DNA of 64,000 bases from Ignavibacteria bacterium (GTDB taxonomy: Bacteria; Bacteroidota; Ignavibacteria; Kapaibacteriales; Kapaibacteriaceae), in NCBI GenBank assembly GCA_016707005.1, contig JADJIQ010000001.1, forward strand, positions 122,001 through 186,000, read 5' to 3'. A program made the translations under genes and the position numbers. Under the pieces are notes generated by a model. The model was given only the letters and a program-made list of their open reading frames with translations, was not told the DNA's origin and searched no databases. Every line of letters begins with the position of its first letter. The stretch's first letter is position 1. Positions 8,802-16,804 of the stretch are shown here, piece by piece.

Positions 8802-9566
8802 TCACTTGTGTTGGTAACACTTGCCGCTAGGGTCGGTGGTCATACGCGAGCAACGTTTGCCCTTCTGCGTCTTACCGGTGCACTGTGTGGATTCTGACGC
8901 TGTGGACGTCTCCGTAGGCGCAGGTGTAGGTGCAGGCGTTGGCTGAACGTGGGCGTCATGATGAGGTCGCGTGGTGATCTCAATATGCGTTACCGGGTGG
9001 ATCTCCCACGGTGATCCGCGCCAAACACGTGTACCTTCACTTGATGCTGATTCATCGTCGTGCATGGCATCGTAGAACACCCAGCCCCGTACCTTGACCC
9101 ATCTGCCAAGAAATGCATCACGAAGGCCTCTACTTGACCAGTTGAGGCCTTTGTCCTTCATGATCTTTTGGAAGCGTGGGGTTACCTCAACCACGAGGAG
9201 TTTACTCTTGTTGCCCTCGTCCATTGGGTCGATCGTAAGTTCAATGTGCGTGTCTCGATGTGCCGAATCCTTGGCCTTGCAATTGCACGTTTCAATTGCG
9301 CCGATCTTTACCTCGGAGACATAGCCAACGATCTCTGCTCCATCTCCTTCTTTGAACAACGTTGGATGTTCGCCCGACGTCATCAGTACGTCAAACGTGA
9401 TCTTCGTGTTGATCTGAGCATCGGTTGGCGACCCGTCGCGATTCTTCTTGAGATTCAACGCCTTTGCATTTGCTCTCTTCGCATTTCCTTCTGCACTGCA
9501 GGTGTCAAACGTAGATTGTGCAAAAGCACAGCTACACGACAGGAGAAAGATGAGGAGGTATCTCAT
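8802..9566 (-). CDS. Secreted protein with OB-like core and C-terminal Cys/His tail motif
   Basis: 254 aa from ATG 9566. That start overlaps the dihydroorotase stop as ATGA and is followed at once by a signal peptide (MRYLLIFLLSCSCAFAQ). The middle (about 50-175) is a compact beta-rich region (EIVGYVSEVKIGAIETCNC, WVKVRGWVFYDAMHD) that could be OB-like. A Pro/Thr linker follows. The last 26 residues have the spacing C-x-G-x-T-x-x-G-x-x-C ... G-x-C-x-x-H, a small zinc-binding-type tail seen on otherwise unrelated bacterial proteins. The function is unknown. It is the last gene of the operon; a longer frame to 9608 would lie inside pyrC and is not supported. Confidence 0.75.
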   Translation of the reverse strand: MRYLLIFLLSCSCAFAQSTFDTCSAEGNAKRANAKALNLKKNRDGSPTDAQINTKITFDVLMTSGEHPTLFKEGDGAEIVGYVSEVKIGAIETCNCKAKDSAHRDTHIELTIDPMDEGNKSKLLVVEVTPRFQKIMKDKGLNWSSRGLRDAFLGRWVKVRGWVFYDAMHDDESASSEGTRVWRGSPWEIHPVTHIEITTRPHHDAHVQPTPAPTPAPTETSTASESTQCTGKTQKGKRCSRMTTDPSGKCYQHK

Positions 9567-10561
9567 TCTACGCTCCGTACGCTCCAGGACAGCGTCTTGC
9601 CGGCCCACATTGGTACAACGTCTCCGTAGCGATCAGGGATCGTCATCGGTTCCTTCACCAAGTGTACGGTTGTGGCAGGGGGCTCAACACCATAGAGACG
9701 TCGAGCATTGTCGCTCACAAAAGCCTGCAACGATCCGAGCGCATTGTTCTGCTCAAAGAGCTCGGCTAACATCGGCAGGAGGATCGGGGCCGTGAACACA
9801 CCGGCTGCGCACCCGGCAGATTCCTTCTTGTGGATCGGATGTGGCGCACTGTCACTTCCCATCATCAACCGCGGATGTGGTCTGAGCGCAGCCTCAAGAA
9901 GTGCCGCGCGGTCTTCCGGACGTTTTGCAATGGGCTTGCAGAACAAGTGTGGGTTCAATATGCCCCCTGCCACATCATCAAGCGTGATGATCAGATGGTG
10001 CGGTGTGACCGTTGCGCGTAGGTTCTCAAACTCATCCAACAGGGCAACAGCCGCTTCTGTTGTGATGTGTTCCATCGTGATGCGCAACCGTGGGAAGGTG
10101 GTTGCGAGTGAACGGTAGACGTCGCAGAACTCACGTTCGCGGTCCATTACAAAGCCATGTGTTTCGCCATGGACGAGTAGCGGGATATCGAGCTCCTCCA
10201 TCATGGCGAACACATGTTTCATCGACATGATCTCACGAACGCCGTTCTCGCTGTTCGTTGTAGCGCCCGCCGGATAGAGCTTGATGCCGATGATATGGGG
10301 CTTTGCAGCAACCAACTCCTCGCGTGTATAGTCGCGGAAGAACAACGTCATGTAGGGCTGGAACCGATGAGCACCCACGGCGCGCTTCACTTCGGCCGTG
10401 TACCAGAGCAGTCTCTCTACCGAGTCTACCGGTGGCACAAGGTTCGGCATGATCACGCCGCCCGAGAAGTGTTGTGCGGAGAGTGGTGCCACTACGTCAA
10501 GCATTGCGTCTTGACGGAAGTGGATGTGCATGTCGAGCGGGGAACGGAGGAGGACTTCCAT
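9563..10561 (-). CDS. pyrC: Dihydroorotase (PyrC type)
   Basis: Zinc amidohydrolase of about 332 aa that closes carbamoyl-aspartate to dihydroorotate, the third step of UMP synthesis. The metal pair is in DMHIHFRQ near residues 10-17. The probable carbamylated lysine is in IIGIKLYPAG near 97, further His ligands are in LLVHGETHG and TMEHITTE, and the catalytic Asp is in MMGSDSAPHP. Length and motifs fit the short single-domain class II enzyme of E. coli rather than the longer class I type. ATG at 10561 is preferred; a TTG at 10567 overlaps the upstream stop. No other pyrimidine gene is nearby, so it sits in a mixed housekeeping operon. Confidence 0.93.
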   Translation of the reverse strand: MEVLLRSPLDMHIHFRQDAMLDVVAPLSAQHFSGGVIMPNLVPPVDSVERLLWYTAEVKRAVGAHRFQPYMTLFFRDYTREELVAAKPHIIGIKLYPAGATTNSENGVREIMSMKHVFAMMEELDIPLLVHGETHGFVMDREREFCDVYRSLATTFPRLRITMEHITTEAAVALLDEFENLRATVTPHHLIITLDDVAGGILNPHLFCKPIAKRPEDRAALLEAALRPHPRLMMGSDSAPHPIHKKESAGCAAGVFTAPILLPMLAELFEQNNALGSLQAFVSDNARRLYGVEPPATTVHLVKEPMTIPDRYGDVVPMWAGKTLSWSVRSVE

Positions 10562-10563
10562 GG

Positions 10564-11016
10564 TCAAGCAGGATAGGCAGGCACGTCATCGATCATGTCC
10601 ACGGTGCCATCGGCATCAACGTGGGCGCAATAGGCAACGCGACCATTGGTGAGGAGGACGTAGGGGGCTTTGAGGGTGATGTTGTACCAGGCGGACTGAC
10701 GGAGCGTATCGGTGGTGATGCCAACATCAGCCCCCTTACATTCTACAAGGAGGAATGGACGCAGGTTGTTGTCGAGCCACAAAAGATCAAAGCGGAGTCC
10801 GTTCTTATCCAACACCTTCTCCACGCTGCAGCGTCCTATCGGAAAGCCTTTGCCAACAAGCCAATGAAGGCAGTGCTGCCGGACCCATTCCTCGGGCGTA
10901 AGTGCAACATGTTGTTTACGAACGGGATCGAAGATGCGAAGTGTTCCGTCGTCGCTCGAGATCCGGGCCTCAAACGTTGGAAAGATCAGCGTGGGGAGGG
11001 CGATGAGTTCAGACAT
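10564..11016 (-). CDS. Stand-alone HsdR N-terminal (PD-(D/E)XK) domain protein
   Basis: 150 aa, matching only the N-terminal nuclease-like domain of type I restriction R subunits. The core is RFDLLWLDNN, then FLLVECKGADVGI, i.e. the D ... ExK triad, followed by a DTLRQSAWYN helix and YVLLTNG. No helicase domain and no HsdM/HsdS genes are present. Such orphans are frequent in Bacteroidota housekeeping operons and their role is not settled. It overlaps elbB by 8 nt upstream and the pyrC start region downstream, so it is tightly co-translated. DNA binding or cleavage is plausible but unproven. Confidence 0.85.
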   Translation of the reverse strand: MSELIALPTLIFPTFEARISSDDGTLRIFDPVRKQHVALTPEEWVRQHCLHWLVGKGFPIGRCSVEKVLDKNGLRFDLLWLDNNLRPFLLVECKGADVGITTDTLRQSAWYNITLKAPYVLLTNGRVAYCAHVDADGTVDMIDDVPAYPA

Positions 11017-11716
11017 GATCCTCGTTGAGCATCATGAACAGCGCATCAATGGCCTCTCGCACGTTGTTGTGTACCTCAGAGATCGAGACTTCCATCATGT
11101 AACAGGGCGCCGTGATGATCCGATTGGAGACATCAACAGTGATCTCTTCGATCGTATTCATGTGGGAGCGAGCGCCGACGCTCTCCATTCCTTGGGCGAT
11201 CTCTGCGATCTCATAGGGAGAAGGGGCTTGGTCTGTGCCGACCGTGAGATGAGCTTCGATGTCGGAGCCTTCAAGCGCCTTTGCGATGGTGGTAGGGGCC
11301 ATGCAGAGTCCAACAAGGGGCTTCTTGGCTCGTGCCATGCCGAGGATGATGGAGCGCACATCGTCACGAATGGTGCCGGACGGACCATCGAATGCCCATG
11401 ATGTGAGATTCTTCGCAACACCGAAACCACCGGGCATGACCAAGGCATCGATCTCGTCGACGGAAACAGATGCCACATCACGAATCACTCCACGAGCAAT
11501 GCGCGCTGCTTCCACCATGGTGTTGCGGGTCTCGCTGGTTGCTTCACCAGTCACGTGATCGACCACGTGGTGTTGCGGTGCATTCGGAGCCATGCACACT
11601 GCTGTGCCGCCGTGACGTGATATCTCCAGTAGCGACAGGACGGCTTCTTGGATCTCCGATCCATCGTAGACGCCGCAGCCGCTGAGCAACACACCAATTC
11701 GTTTTCCCATGATCAT
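11009..11716 (-). CDS. elbB: ElbB-type DJ-1/PfpI superfamily glyoxalase-like protein
   Basis: 235 aa. The N-terminus IGVLLSGCGVYDGSEIQE and the block LVGLCMAPTTIAKAL, with the nucleophile-elbow Cys, are typical of ElbB (SCRP-27A). EIDALVMPGGFGVAKNL supplies the conserved PGG-GVAKNL segment. ElbB was first linked to isoprenoid synthesis and has weak glyoxalase activity in vitro; its physiological role is unclear. The start ATG at 11716 overlaps the SemiSWEET stop by 4 nt, and a second ATG lies two codons in. Confidence 0.92.
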   Translation of the reverse strand: MIMGKRIGVLLSGCGVYDGSEIQEAVLSLLEISRHGGTAVCMAPNAPQHHVVDHVTGEATSETRNTMVEAARIARGVIRDVASVSVDEIDALVMPGGFGVAKNLTSWAFDGPSGTIRDDVRSIILGMARAKKPLVGLCMAPTTIAKALEGSDIEAHLTVGTDQAPSPYEIAEIAQGMESVGARSHMNTIEEITVDVSNRIITAPCYMMEVSISEVHNNVREAIDALFMMLNEDHV

Positions 11717-11985
11717 CGTCTCCCTGTCTGACGCATATCAGCGATCTTCTTCGTTAACATGTAGATGATGAACAGAAATGCCACAGCGTTGGCCCAGACG
11801 ATGCTCACATCGCTGCGCAGGAGTCCATACGAAAGCCACAACATGCTGCCCGTGATCATCAGACCAAGCATGCCAATGCTGAGTTGATCCACTTGTTGGG
11901 TCTGCCAGACCTTGAAGGCCTGCGGAGCCAAGGCAAACGTAGAACAACAGCCGGCGGTGAGGCCGAGAATGGTGACGGGGTCCAT
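11713..11985 (-). CDS. SemiSWEET-type PQ-loop transporter
   Basis: 90 aa with three membrane helices (about residues 5-23, 36-54 and 59-78). The PQ-loop motif is LAPQAFKVWQTQQVDQLS in the first helix-loop unit. The size is exactly that of bacterial SemiSWEETs, which form homodimers and move sugars or related small molecules by alternating access. The substrate cannot be read from sequence. It lies 4 nt downstream of the GDPD gene and overlaps elbB by 4 nt. Confidence 0.88.
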   Translation of the reverse strand: MDPVTILGLTAGCCSTFALAPQAFKVWQTQQVDQLSIGMLGLMITGSMLWLSYGLLRSDVSIVWANAVAFLFIIYMLTKKIADMRQTGRR

Positions 11986-11989
11986 GGTG

Positions 11990-12766
11990 TTATGAAGTGA
12001 TGGAGAGTGTTCGATAGTGGGCCATGATCACATCGGGATAGTTCGACACAACACCCTGCACGCCCACGTCGATCACATACTCGAGCTCGGCTGGAGTGTT
12101 CACGGTATACACACCGATAGGAATGTTGTGTTCTCTGCAGTCCTCTACACGCTCCGGCGTGAGCTCTTCAACAGAACACCCATATCCGTCGGCAAGGCAC
12201 TCACGAGCTACTTCGTGTGGTAAACGTTCATCGTCGGGCACATTGAGCGCGATCGTGCGCAAATGCGGATCGATGGACTTGATAAAGAGCAATGCATGGT
12301 GATCGAACGATGCAAAGACTGTATGATCCGTCATACCGGCATTGATGATCGCTTGGACGATTGCGTGGATGTTGCGAGCAGCCTGTTCACTTGCGGTAAG
12401 GGGCTTGATCTCGATGTTGAGGTAGACCCGACCCTTGATCACATTCAGCGCTTCTTCGAGAAGGGGCACATGTTCACCGGCAAACCGAACATCAAACCAG
12501 GAACCGGCATCGAGCGAGCGGATGTCGTTGAGAGAACATTCTCGTATGTCGCCGTGACCGTTCGTTGTACGATCGAGATGTTCGTCATGAAAGACCACGA
12601 GTGCATTATCACTCGTCACCTGCACGTCGAGTTCCACCATCATCGCACCGGTATCGATCGCCGCCTGAAGCGACGCCAACGTGTTCTCGGGTGCGATCCC
12701 GGAAGCACCGCGGTGTGCGCAGACGATGAACGGTGTTGACCGTACGTATTCAGCAAGTGATATCAT
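11990..12766 (-). CDS. Glycerophosphodiester phosphodiesterase
   Basis: 258 aa GDPD-family TIM barrel that splits glycerophosphodiesters to glycerol-3-phosphate and an alcohol. The N-terminal signature is complete: AHRGASGIAPENT with the catalytic His, MVELDVQ with the Glu-Asp metal pair, then VVFHDEHLDRTTNG with the second His. INIEIKPLT-type text follows and the C-terminus has IGVYTVNTPAELEYVIDVGVQGVVSNYPD, as in UgpQ. There is no signal peptide, so it acts in the cytoplasm. Its start overlaps the fmt stop (4 nt). Confidence 0.93.
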   Translation of the reverse strand: MISLAEYVRSTPFIVCAHRGASGIAPENTLASLQAAIDTGAMMVELDVQVTSDNALVVFHDEHLDRTTNGHGDIRECSLNDIRSLDAGSWFDVRFAGEHVPLLEEALNVIKGRVYLNIEIKPLTASEQAARNIHAIVQAIINAGMTDHTVFASFDHHALLFIKSIDPHLRTIALNVPDDERLPHEVARECLADGYGCSVEELTPERVEDCREHNIPIGVYTVNTPAELEYVIDVGVQGVVSNYPDVIMAHYRTLSITS

Positions 12767-13683
12767 TGAAACGATCCTTCAGTTTGACCACGATATCCAC
12801 GCATCACATCAGCGGCTGCCATTCTCCGTTTCCCGGGCAACTGTAGTTCATCGATCGAGAGCAGCCCATCGGCACAGGCGGCGCGCAACACTCCGTCGCG
12901 GATCTGCCAGGTGCCAGGAGCCCCGTTACCATCGATGTAGGAAGCACGGTAGATCTTGAGGATCTCGCCGTTCCATATCGTCCACGCACAAGGTGAAGGG
13001 GACAGACCGTGAATGAAATTACGAACCGATGAGCGGTTGTTTGTCCAGTCAAGAGCGCTTGTTTCTCGGAAGACCTTGGGCGCGGGAGTGGCCAAGTCAT
13101 CGTTCTGCGGTTGTGGCCGGAGCGTACCGGCAAGGAGTCCGGCACACGTTGCCACTGCACATTCGGCTGCAAGGGGCATGAGTGCCGTATACAGCTCACC
13201 GGCAGTCATTCCGTCAGGGATCGGGAGTTGACGTTGGAGGAGGATGGTTCCGGTGTCCACTACGTCGTTGAGGAGGAAGGACGTAACACCCGTGTTCTGC
13301 TCACCGGCCATGATGGCGTGGTTGATCGGGGCAGCGCCACGGAACCGGGGGAGCAGGGAGGCGTGTACGTTGAACGTTCCCTTGCGAGCGAGGGAGTATA
13401 CCGCGTTCGGGAGGATACGAAAGGCGATCACACACATCACATCCGGATCGCGTGAAGCGATCTCTGCTGCAAAGTTCGGGTCCTTGAGAGATGCCGGTTG
13501 CAAGATGTCGGTGATGCCAAGATCCATTGCAGCCTGCTTCACAGCTGATGGCGTAACGCTTTGTCCTCTGCCTCGAGGTTTGTCGGGAGCGGTCACAACC
13601 GTCTGCACACCGAACTCGGCATGGATGGCTTGCAGGGCCGGCACGGCAAACTCCGGGGTGCCCATGAAGATGATGTTTGCCAT
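12763..13683 (-). CDS. fmt: Methionyl-tRNA formyltransferase
   Basis: 306 aa. It transfers a formyl group from 10-formyl-THF to initiator Met-tRNA. Diagnostic segments are FMGTPEFAVPALQAI at the N-terminus, FNVHASLLPRFRGAAPINHAI with the catalytic Asn-His region, and the C-terminal OB domain around SALDWTNNRSSVRNFIHGLSPSPCAW. Length is normal. The ATG overlaps the miaE stop by one base (TAATG). No def (peptide deformylase) gene is adjacent, although the two often pair in other bacteria. Confidence 0.97.
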   Translation of the reverse strand: MANIIFMGTPEFAVPALQAIHAEFGVQTVVTAPDKPRGRGQSVTPSAVKQAAMDLGITDILQPASLKDPNFAAEIASRDPDVMCVIAFRILPNAVYSLARKGTFNVHASLLPRFRGAAPINHAIMAGEQNTGVTSFLLNDVVDTGTILLQRQLPIPDGMTAGELYTALMPLAAECAVATCAGLLAGTLRPQPQNDDLATPAPKVFRETSALDWTNNRSSVRNFIHGLSPSPCAWTIWNGEILKIYRASYIDGNGAPGTWQIRDGVLRAACADGLLSIDELQLPGKRRMAAADVMRGYRGQTEGSFQ

Positions 13684-14258
13684 TAGCCGTGCATGGTTGG
13701 TTTGTTGGCAAGCCCCTTAACGATCTCGGCTTCGATCTGACCAAATTCCTGCAGGCGTTGCTTCACTACCTCGTGCGGGAAATACTCTCGAGCGATGTCG
13801 GTGTAGAGTCTGTAGTGGCCGGCCTCACTCTCAAACAACGAGCGATACAACTCTCGCATCTCCTCTGTTGGAGCATGTTTGGCAAGTAGGGAGAACCGTT
13901 CACACGAGCGTGCTTCGATAAATGCGCCGATCATCAAGAAGTCGAGCAAACGTTTTGGCTCAGTTCCATGGATATGATCGTGCAATGCCTTGGCGTAATC
14001 ACTTCCGGCATCTCTTCCCAGCGTGAGGTTACGTTTCTCCAGCTCATTCATCACCGTGGTGAAGTGCTCAAGTTCCTCTGCTGCAAGCTCGATCATATCC
14101 CGCACAAGACGTGTTCTGTCAGGATACCGATTGATCATAGTGAGCGCAAAGAACGCGGCCTTCTTTTCGCAGTGTGCATGATCCTGTAGGATCAGATCCG
14201 GGTTGGCAACCGCAACGGGGATCCACTCCAGATTTGTGGGGCAGGCGAGACATAACAT
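13683..14258 (-). CDS. miaE: MiaE-like tRNA hydroxylase (diiron)
   Basis: 191 aa ferritin-like diiron protein resembling tRNA-(ms2io6A37) hydroxylase. Iron-ligand helices are visible: DHAHCEKKAAFFAL, MIELAAEELEHF (E-x-x-H), FIEARSCERF and LFESEAGHYRLY (E-x-x-H). It would hydroxylate the isopentenyl side chain of ms2i6A37 in tRNA using oxygen. An internal-operon position with its own promoter box (TAACTTTG at 14263-14270) suggests it can also be expressed alone. MiaA and MiaB are not in the window, so the substrate is inferred from the family. Confidence 0.85.
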   Translation of the reverse strand: MLCLACPTNLEWIPVAVANPDLILQDHAHCEKKAAFFALTMINRYPDRTRLVRDMIELAAEELEHFTTVMNELEKRNLTLGRDAGSDYAKALHDHIHGTEPKRLLDFLMIGAFIEARSCERFSLLAKHAPTEEMRELYRSLFESEAGHYRLYTDIAREYFPHEVVKQRLQEFGQIEAEIVKGLANKPTMHG

Positions 14259-14262
14259 CTCG

Positions 14263-14270
14263 CAAAGTTA
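14263..14270 (-). promoter_or_regulatory. Putative -7 box (TAACTTTG) of miaE
   Basis: A perfect TAnnTTTG on the minus strand, overlapping the stop of the upstream serine-hydrolase gene, ends 4 nt before the miaE ATG. It predicts an internal, leaderless transcript. Confidence 0.45.
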
Positions 14271-15542
14271 CGGGGCGATGAGCTGAATGGCACGTTCAAC
14301 GATCCCGGCGAAGGACATGAGGTCTACGGCAGCGTCGGTGCGGAGCCAGGAGACCGAGAGGCCATACCATTCTCCCGACGAATGCCGGAGCAGATAGGTC
14401 ATGTTCAAAACGCCCGTCTCACTGCCTCCCTTGTACCCGATGAACTTCCACGTCTTGGCATCAACCTCTACTCCCGGATTGATACTGAGGATCCCGCGAA
14501 CTGGGGCTGCCTTGGGATCTTCCGAGAGAATGCGAAGCCGATCCATGGTACGAACGAGGTCGGGGGTGCGCGCGAACCACTCCAGTTTATCTGGCAGAAC
14601 CGTGGTATCGATGAAGTTCACGGCGCTCAAGGGGACGGTTCGCGTGATCTCATCCAACATTGCTCGACGTTGTGCTTGATCGAGCGAGAGGTAGGTATGA
14701 GCTCTGCGTGCACTGTCGCTGAATTTGAGGACAAAGAGCTGTCGCGTCGACATGAACGGTACATTCATCTCCGGCTTCGAATGTCCCATTGCGGCAACCA
14801 TCCGCTCCACCTTCTCCGGTCCGAGATGATGCAGCAGCAGATCGGTTGCTGTGTTGTCGCTGATGGAGATCATTTGTGAGGCAAGGGTATGTAAGGTAAC
14901 AGGAGCCCCATGAGGCCATGACTGCATCACACCCGACGGAAGGGAATAGCGGTTGGAGTCGAGCAACACCACCTCATCCCACCGATGTTCACCGGCAATA
15001 ACGGATCGAGTCAACTCCCCAAGTATCCAGAGCTTGAACGACGAGCCGGTAGGGAGGTAGAGGGCCGTGTCGGATTGGGCGATCACCTTGCCGGTGGTGA
15101 GATTTTTAGCATACAGGGATGTGGATCCGGGTAGCTTCTTCAGATCTGCCATGATCGTGGTGAGATCGGCCGACATCTTCACCGGCGGCTTGAGAAACAG
15201 TCCATCGATCCTGTGAGGGGGCTTCTCCGTGATCGAGATGTTGATCGGAATAGCATAGCCATTTGTTGTAACCGCCTCTGCCTTGGCACGGAATGCACCG
15301 GAACTCTCAACAATGCGAGTTGAGACACATCCTCCTGATTCCTTCGTGAGTTGCTGCACCACCATGGTGAGCTGCATCGGTGGCACCTTCTGTAGGAACT
15401 CGGTGGTGAAGACCGTGTCGAACCGTAGGCTCTTCCCACTGATCATTGTGCAGACATCAGCAAGCCTGACCTGCATGGGATCTTGGGCCGATACCGTGAT
15501 GGTACTTATGATGAGAACGAACGTTGCTACGACGTGGCGCAT
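14268..15542 (-). CDS. Secreted class A beta-lactamase-like serine hydrolase
   Basis: 424 aa from ATG 15542 with a signal peptide (MRHVVATFVLIISTITVSAQ). A GTG 24 nt upstream would add eight residues before it. A beta-rich N-terminal domain is followed by a PF13354-type fold: SSFK (S-x-x-K) in LPTGSSFKLWILGEL, SDN in ISISDNTATDLLLHHLG, and KGG in place of KTG in FIGYKGGSETGVLNM. These are the three class A active-site elements. The KGG variant and the extra N-terminal domain argue for a peptidoglycan- or ester-active hydrolase rather than a resistance beta-lactamase. First gene of the nine-gene minus-strand operon. Confidence 0.82.
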   Translation of the reverse strand: MRHVVATFVLIISTITVSAQDPMQVRLADVCTMISGKSLRFDTVFTTEFLQKVPPMQLTMVVQQLTKESGGCVSTRIVESSGAFRAKAEAVTTNGYAIPINISITEKPPHRIDGLFLKPPVKMSADLTTIMADLKKLPGSTSLYAKNLTTGKVIAQSDTALYLPTGSSFKLWILGELTRSVIAGEHRWDEVVLLDSNRYSLPSGVMQSWPHGAPVTLHTLASQMISISDNTATDLLLHHLGPEKVERMVAAMGHSKPEMNVPFMSTRQLFVLKFSDSARRAHTYLSLDQAQRRAMLDEITRTVPLSAVNFIDTTVLPDKLEWFARTPDLVRTMDRLRILSEDPKAAPVRGILSINPGVEVDAKTWKFIGYKGGSETGVLNMTYLLRHSSGEWYGLSVSWLRTDAAVDLMSFAGIVERAIQLIAP

Positions 15543-15616
15543 AGAAGATCTCGATAGGTGAAGCACTCAATATTGCATAAAATGCGATTCTAGTGAAGGC
15601 TAACTGAGGATCCTCC

Positions 15617-16804
15617 ATGACAATGCCGATCATTATCGCGACGTGTACGCTGTTGCTCTTGGCGTACGTTTTTGATCTCACGTCTCGTCGGTCGAAGATT
15701 CCATCGGTCATTCTCCTGATCGGACTTGGATTCGTGGTCAAGGTCGTAGCTGGGATCTTTGGTATTCAGCTCCCCGATCTCTCCATGGCATTGCCGGTGT
15801 TCGGGACGATAGGGTTGGTGCTGATCGTGTTGGAAGGGGCTCTTGACCTGGAGGTACGGCGAGAACAGCTGCCATTCATTGGACGGGCCACTCTGGTCTC
15901 TGTTCTTCCGCTTCTGGCATTCTCGTTCCTCTTTGCGTTTGCGCTGCAATGGGCAACCGGGGCCGGATTCCAGCATTGTCTTGCCAATGCCATTCCGCTT
16001 TCTGTGATCTCCAGTGCTGTCGCAATTCCCACGGCTGCGGCATTCAAGAAGTCCGACAGAGAATTTGTGGTCTACGAGAGCAGTATCTCTGACATCGTTG
16101 GCGTGATCTTCTTCAACTTCATCACGGTCAACGACAACATCGACTACGTCTCCGTGTTCGACTTCATTGGAGAATTCCTGTTGATGATCGTGATCTCCCT
16201 CGCTGCGAGCGTACTGCTTGGGATGTTGCTTGCACGGATCAGTCACCGCGTGAAGTACATCCCCATCACCTTGGCCATCCTCCTCATCTATGCCGTATCA
16301 AAGGAATTCCACCTGCCGGCCTTGATCTTCATCCTGTTCTTCGGACTCTTCCTTGGAAATCTCGACCAGCTGACGTTTGTATCGCGAATAAATAAGATCG
16401 GTAAGGACCAACGAGATCGAGAAGTTCACAGTTTCCATGACATCATAGGCGAAGTCACCTTCCTGATTCGTGCACTCTTCTTCCTTCTCTTCGGCTTCGT
16501 GATAGAAACCGCGGAGCTACTTGACGGAAGCGCGATTCTCTGGTCGTTAGGAGTAGTAGCAACCATCTTCGCCCTACGAGCCATCACGCTCGTTTCCGTG
16601 CGACAGCCCTTGTTGCCACTACTCTTCATCGCCCCGCGTGGATTGATCACGATCCTACTCTTCCTTGGCCTGCCACTATCGTACCATCTTGATATTGTCA
16701 GCCGATCCTTGGTCATTCAAGTCATCATCCTCTGCGCCTTGATCATGATGATCGGATCATTGACGGCCCAGCCGAGAACAAACGGCAACAATGCTACTTC
16801 TTGA
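15617..16804 (+). CDS. Cation:proton antiporter (CPA-type)
   Basis: 395 aa, almost wholly hydrophobic, with about 11-12 membrane helices. The N-terminal half has the Na+/H+ exchanger pattern, including GTIGLVLIVLEGALDLEVRRE and SSAVAIPTAAAF. YESSISDIVGVIFFNF carries the conserved acidic residue of the ion site. APRGLITILLFLGLP near the end is typical of CPA1/CPA2 proteins. No TrkA-N or other regulatory domain is attached. It is divergent from the serine-hydrolase operon and its end overlaps the end of the next, convergent gene by 11 nt. Confidence 0.88.
   Translation: MTMPIIIATCTLLLLAYVFDLTSRRSKIPSVILLIGLGFVVKVVAGIFGIQLPDLSMALPVFGTIGLVLIVLEGALDLEVRREQLPFIGRATLVSVLPLLAFSFLFAFALQWATGAGFQHCLANAIPLSVISSAVAIPTAAAFKKSDREFVVYESSISDIVGVIFFNFITVNDNIDYVSVFDFIGEFLLMIVISLAASVLLGMLLARISHRVKYIPITLAILLIYAVSKEFHLPALIFILFFGLFLGNLDQLTFVSRINKIGKDQRDREVHSFHDIIGEVTFLIRALFFLLFGFVIETAELLDGSAILWSLGVVATIFALRAITLVSVRQPLLPLLFIAPRGLITILLFLGLPLSYHLDIVSRSLVIQVIILCALIMMIGSLTAQPRTNGNNATS

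Noticed and set aside
14268..15542. Antibiotic-resistance beta-lactamase
   Set aside because: S-x-x-K and SDN are present, but KTG is replaced by KGG, there is a large extra N-terminal domain, and the gene heads a housekeeping operon.
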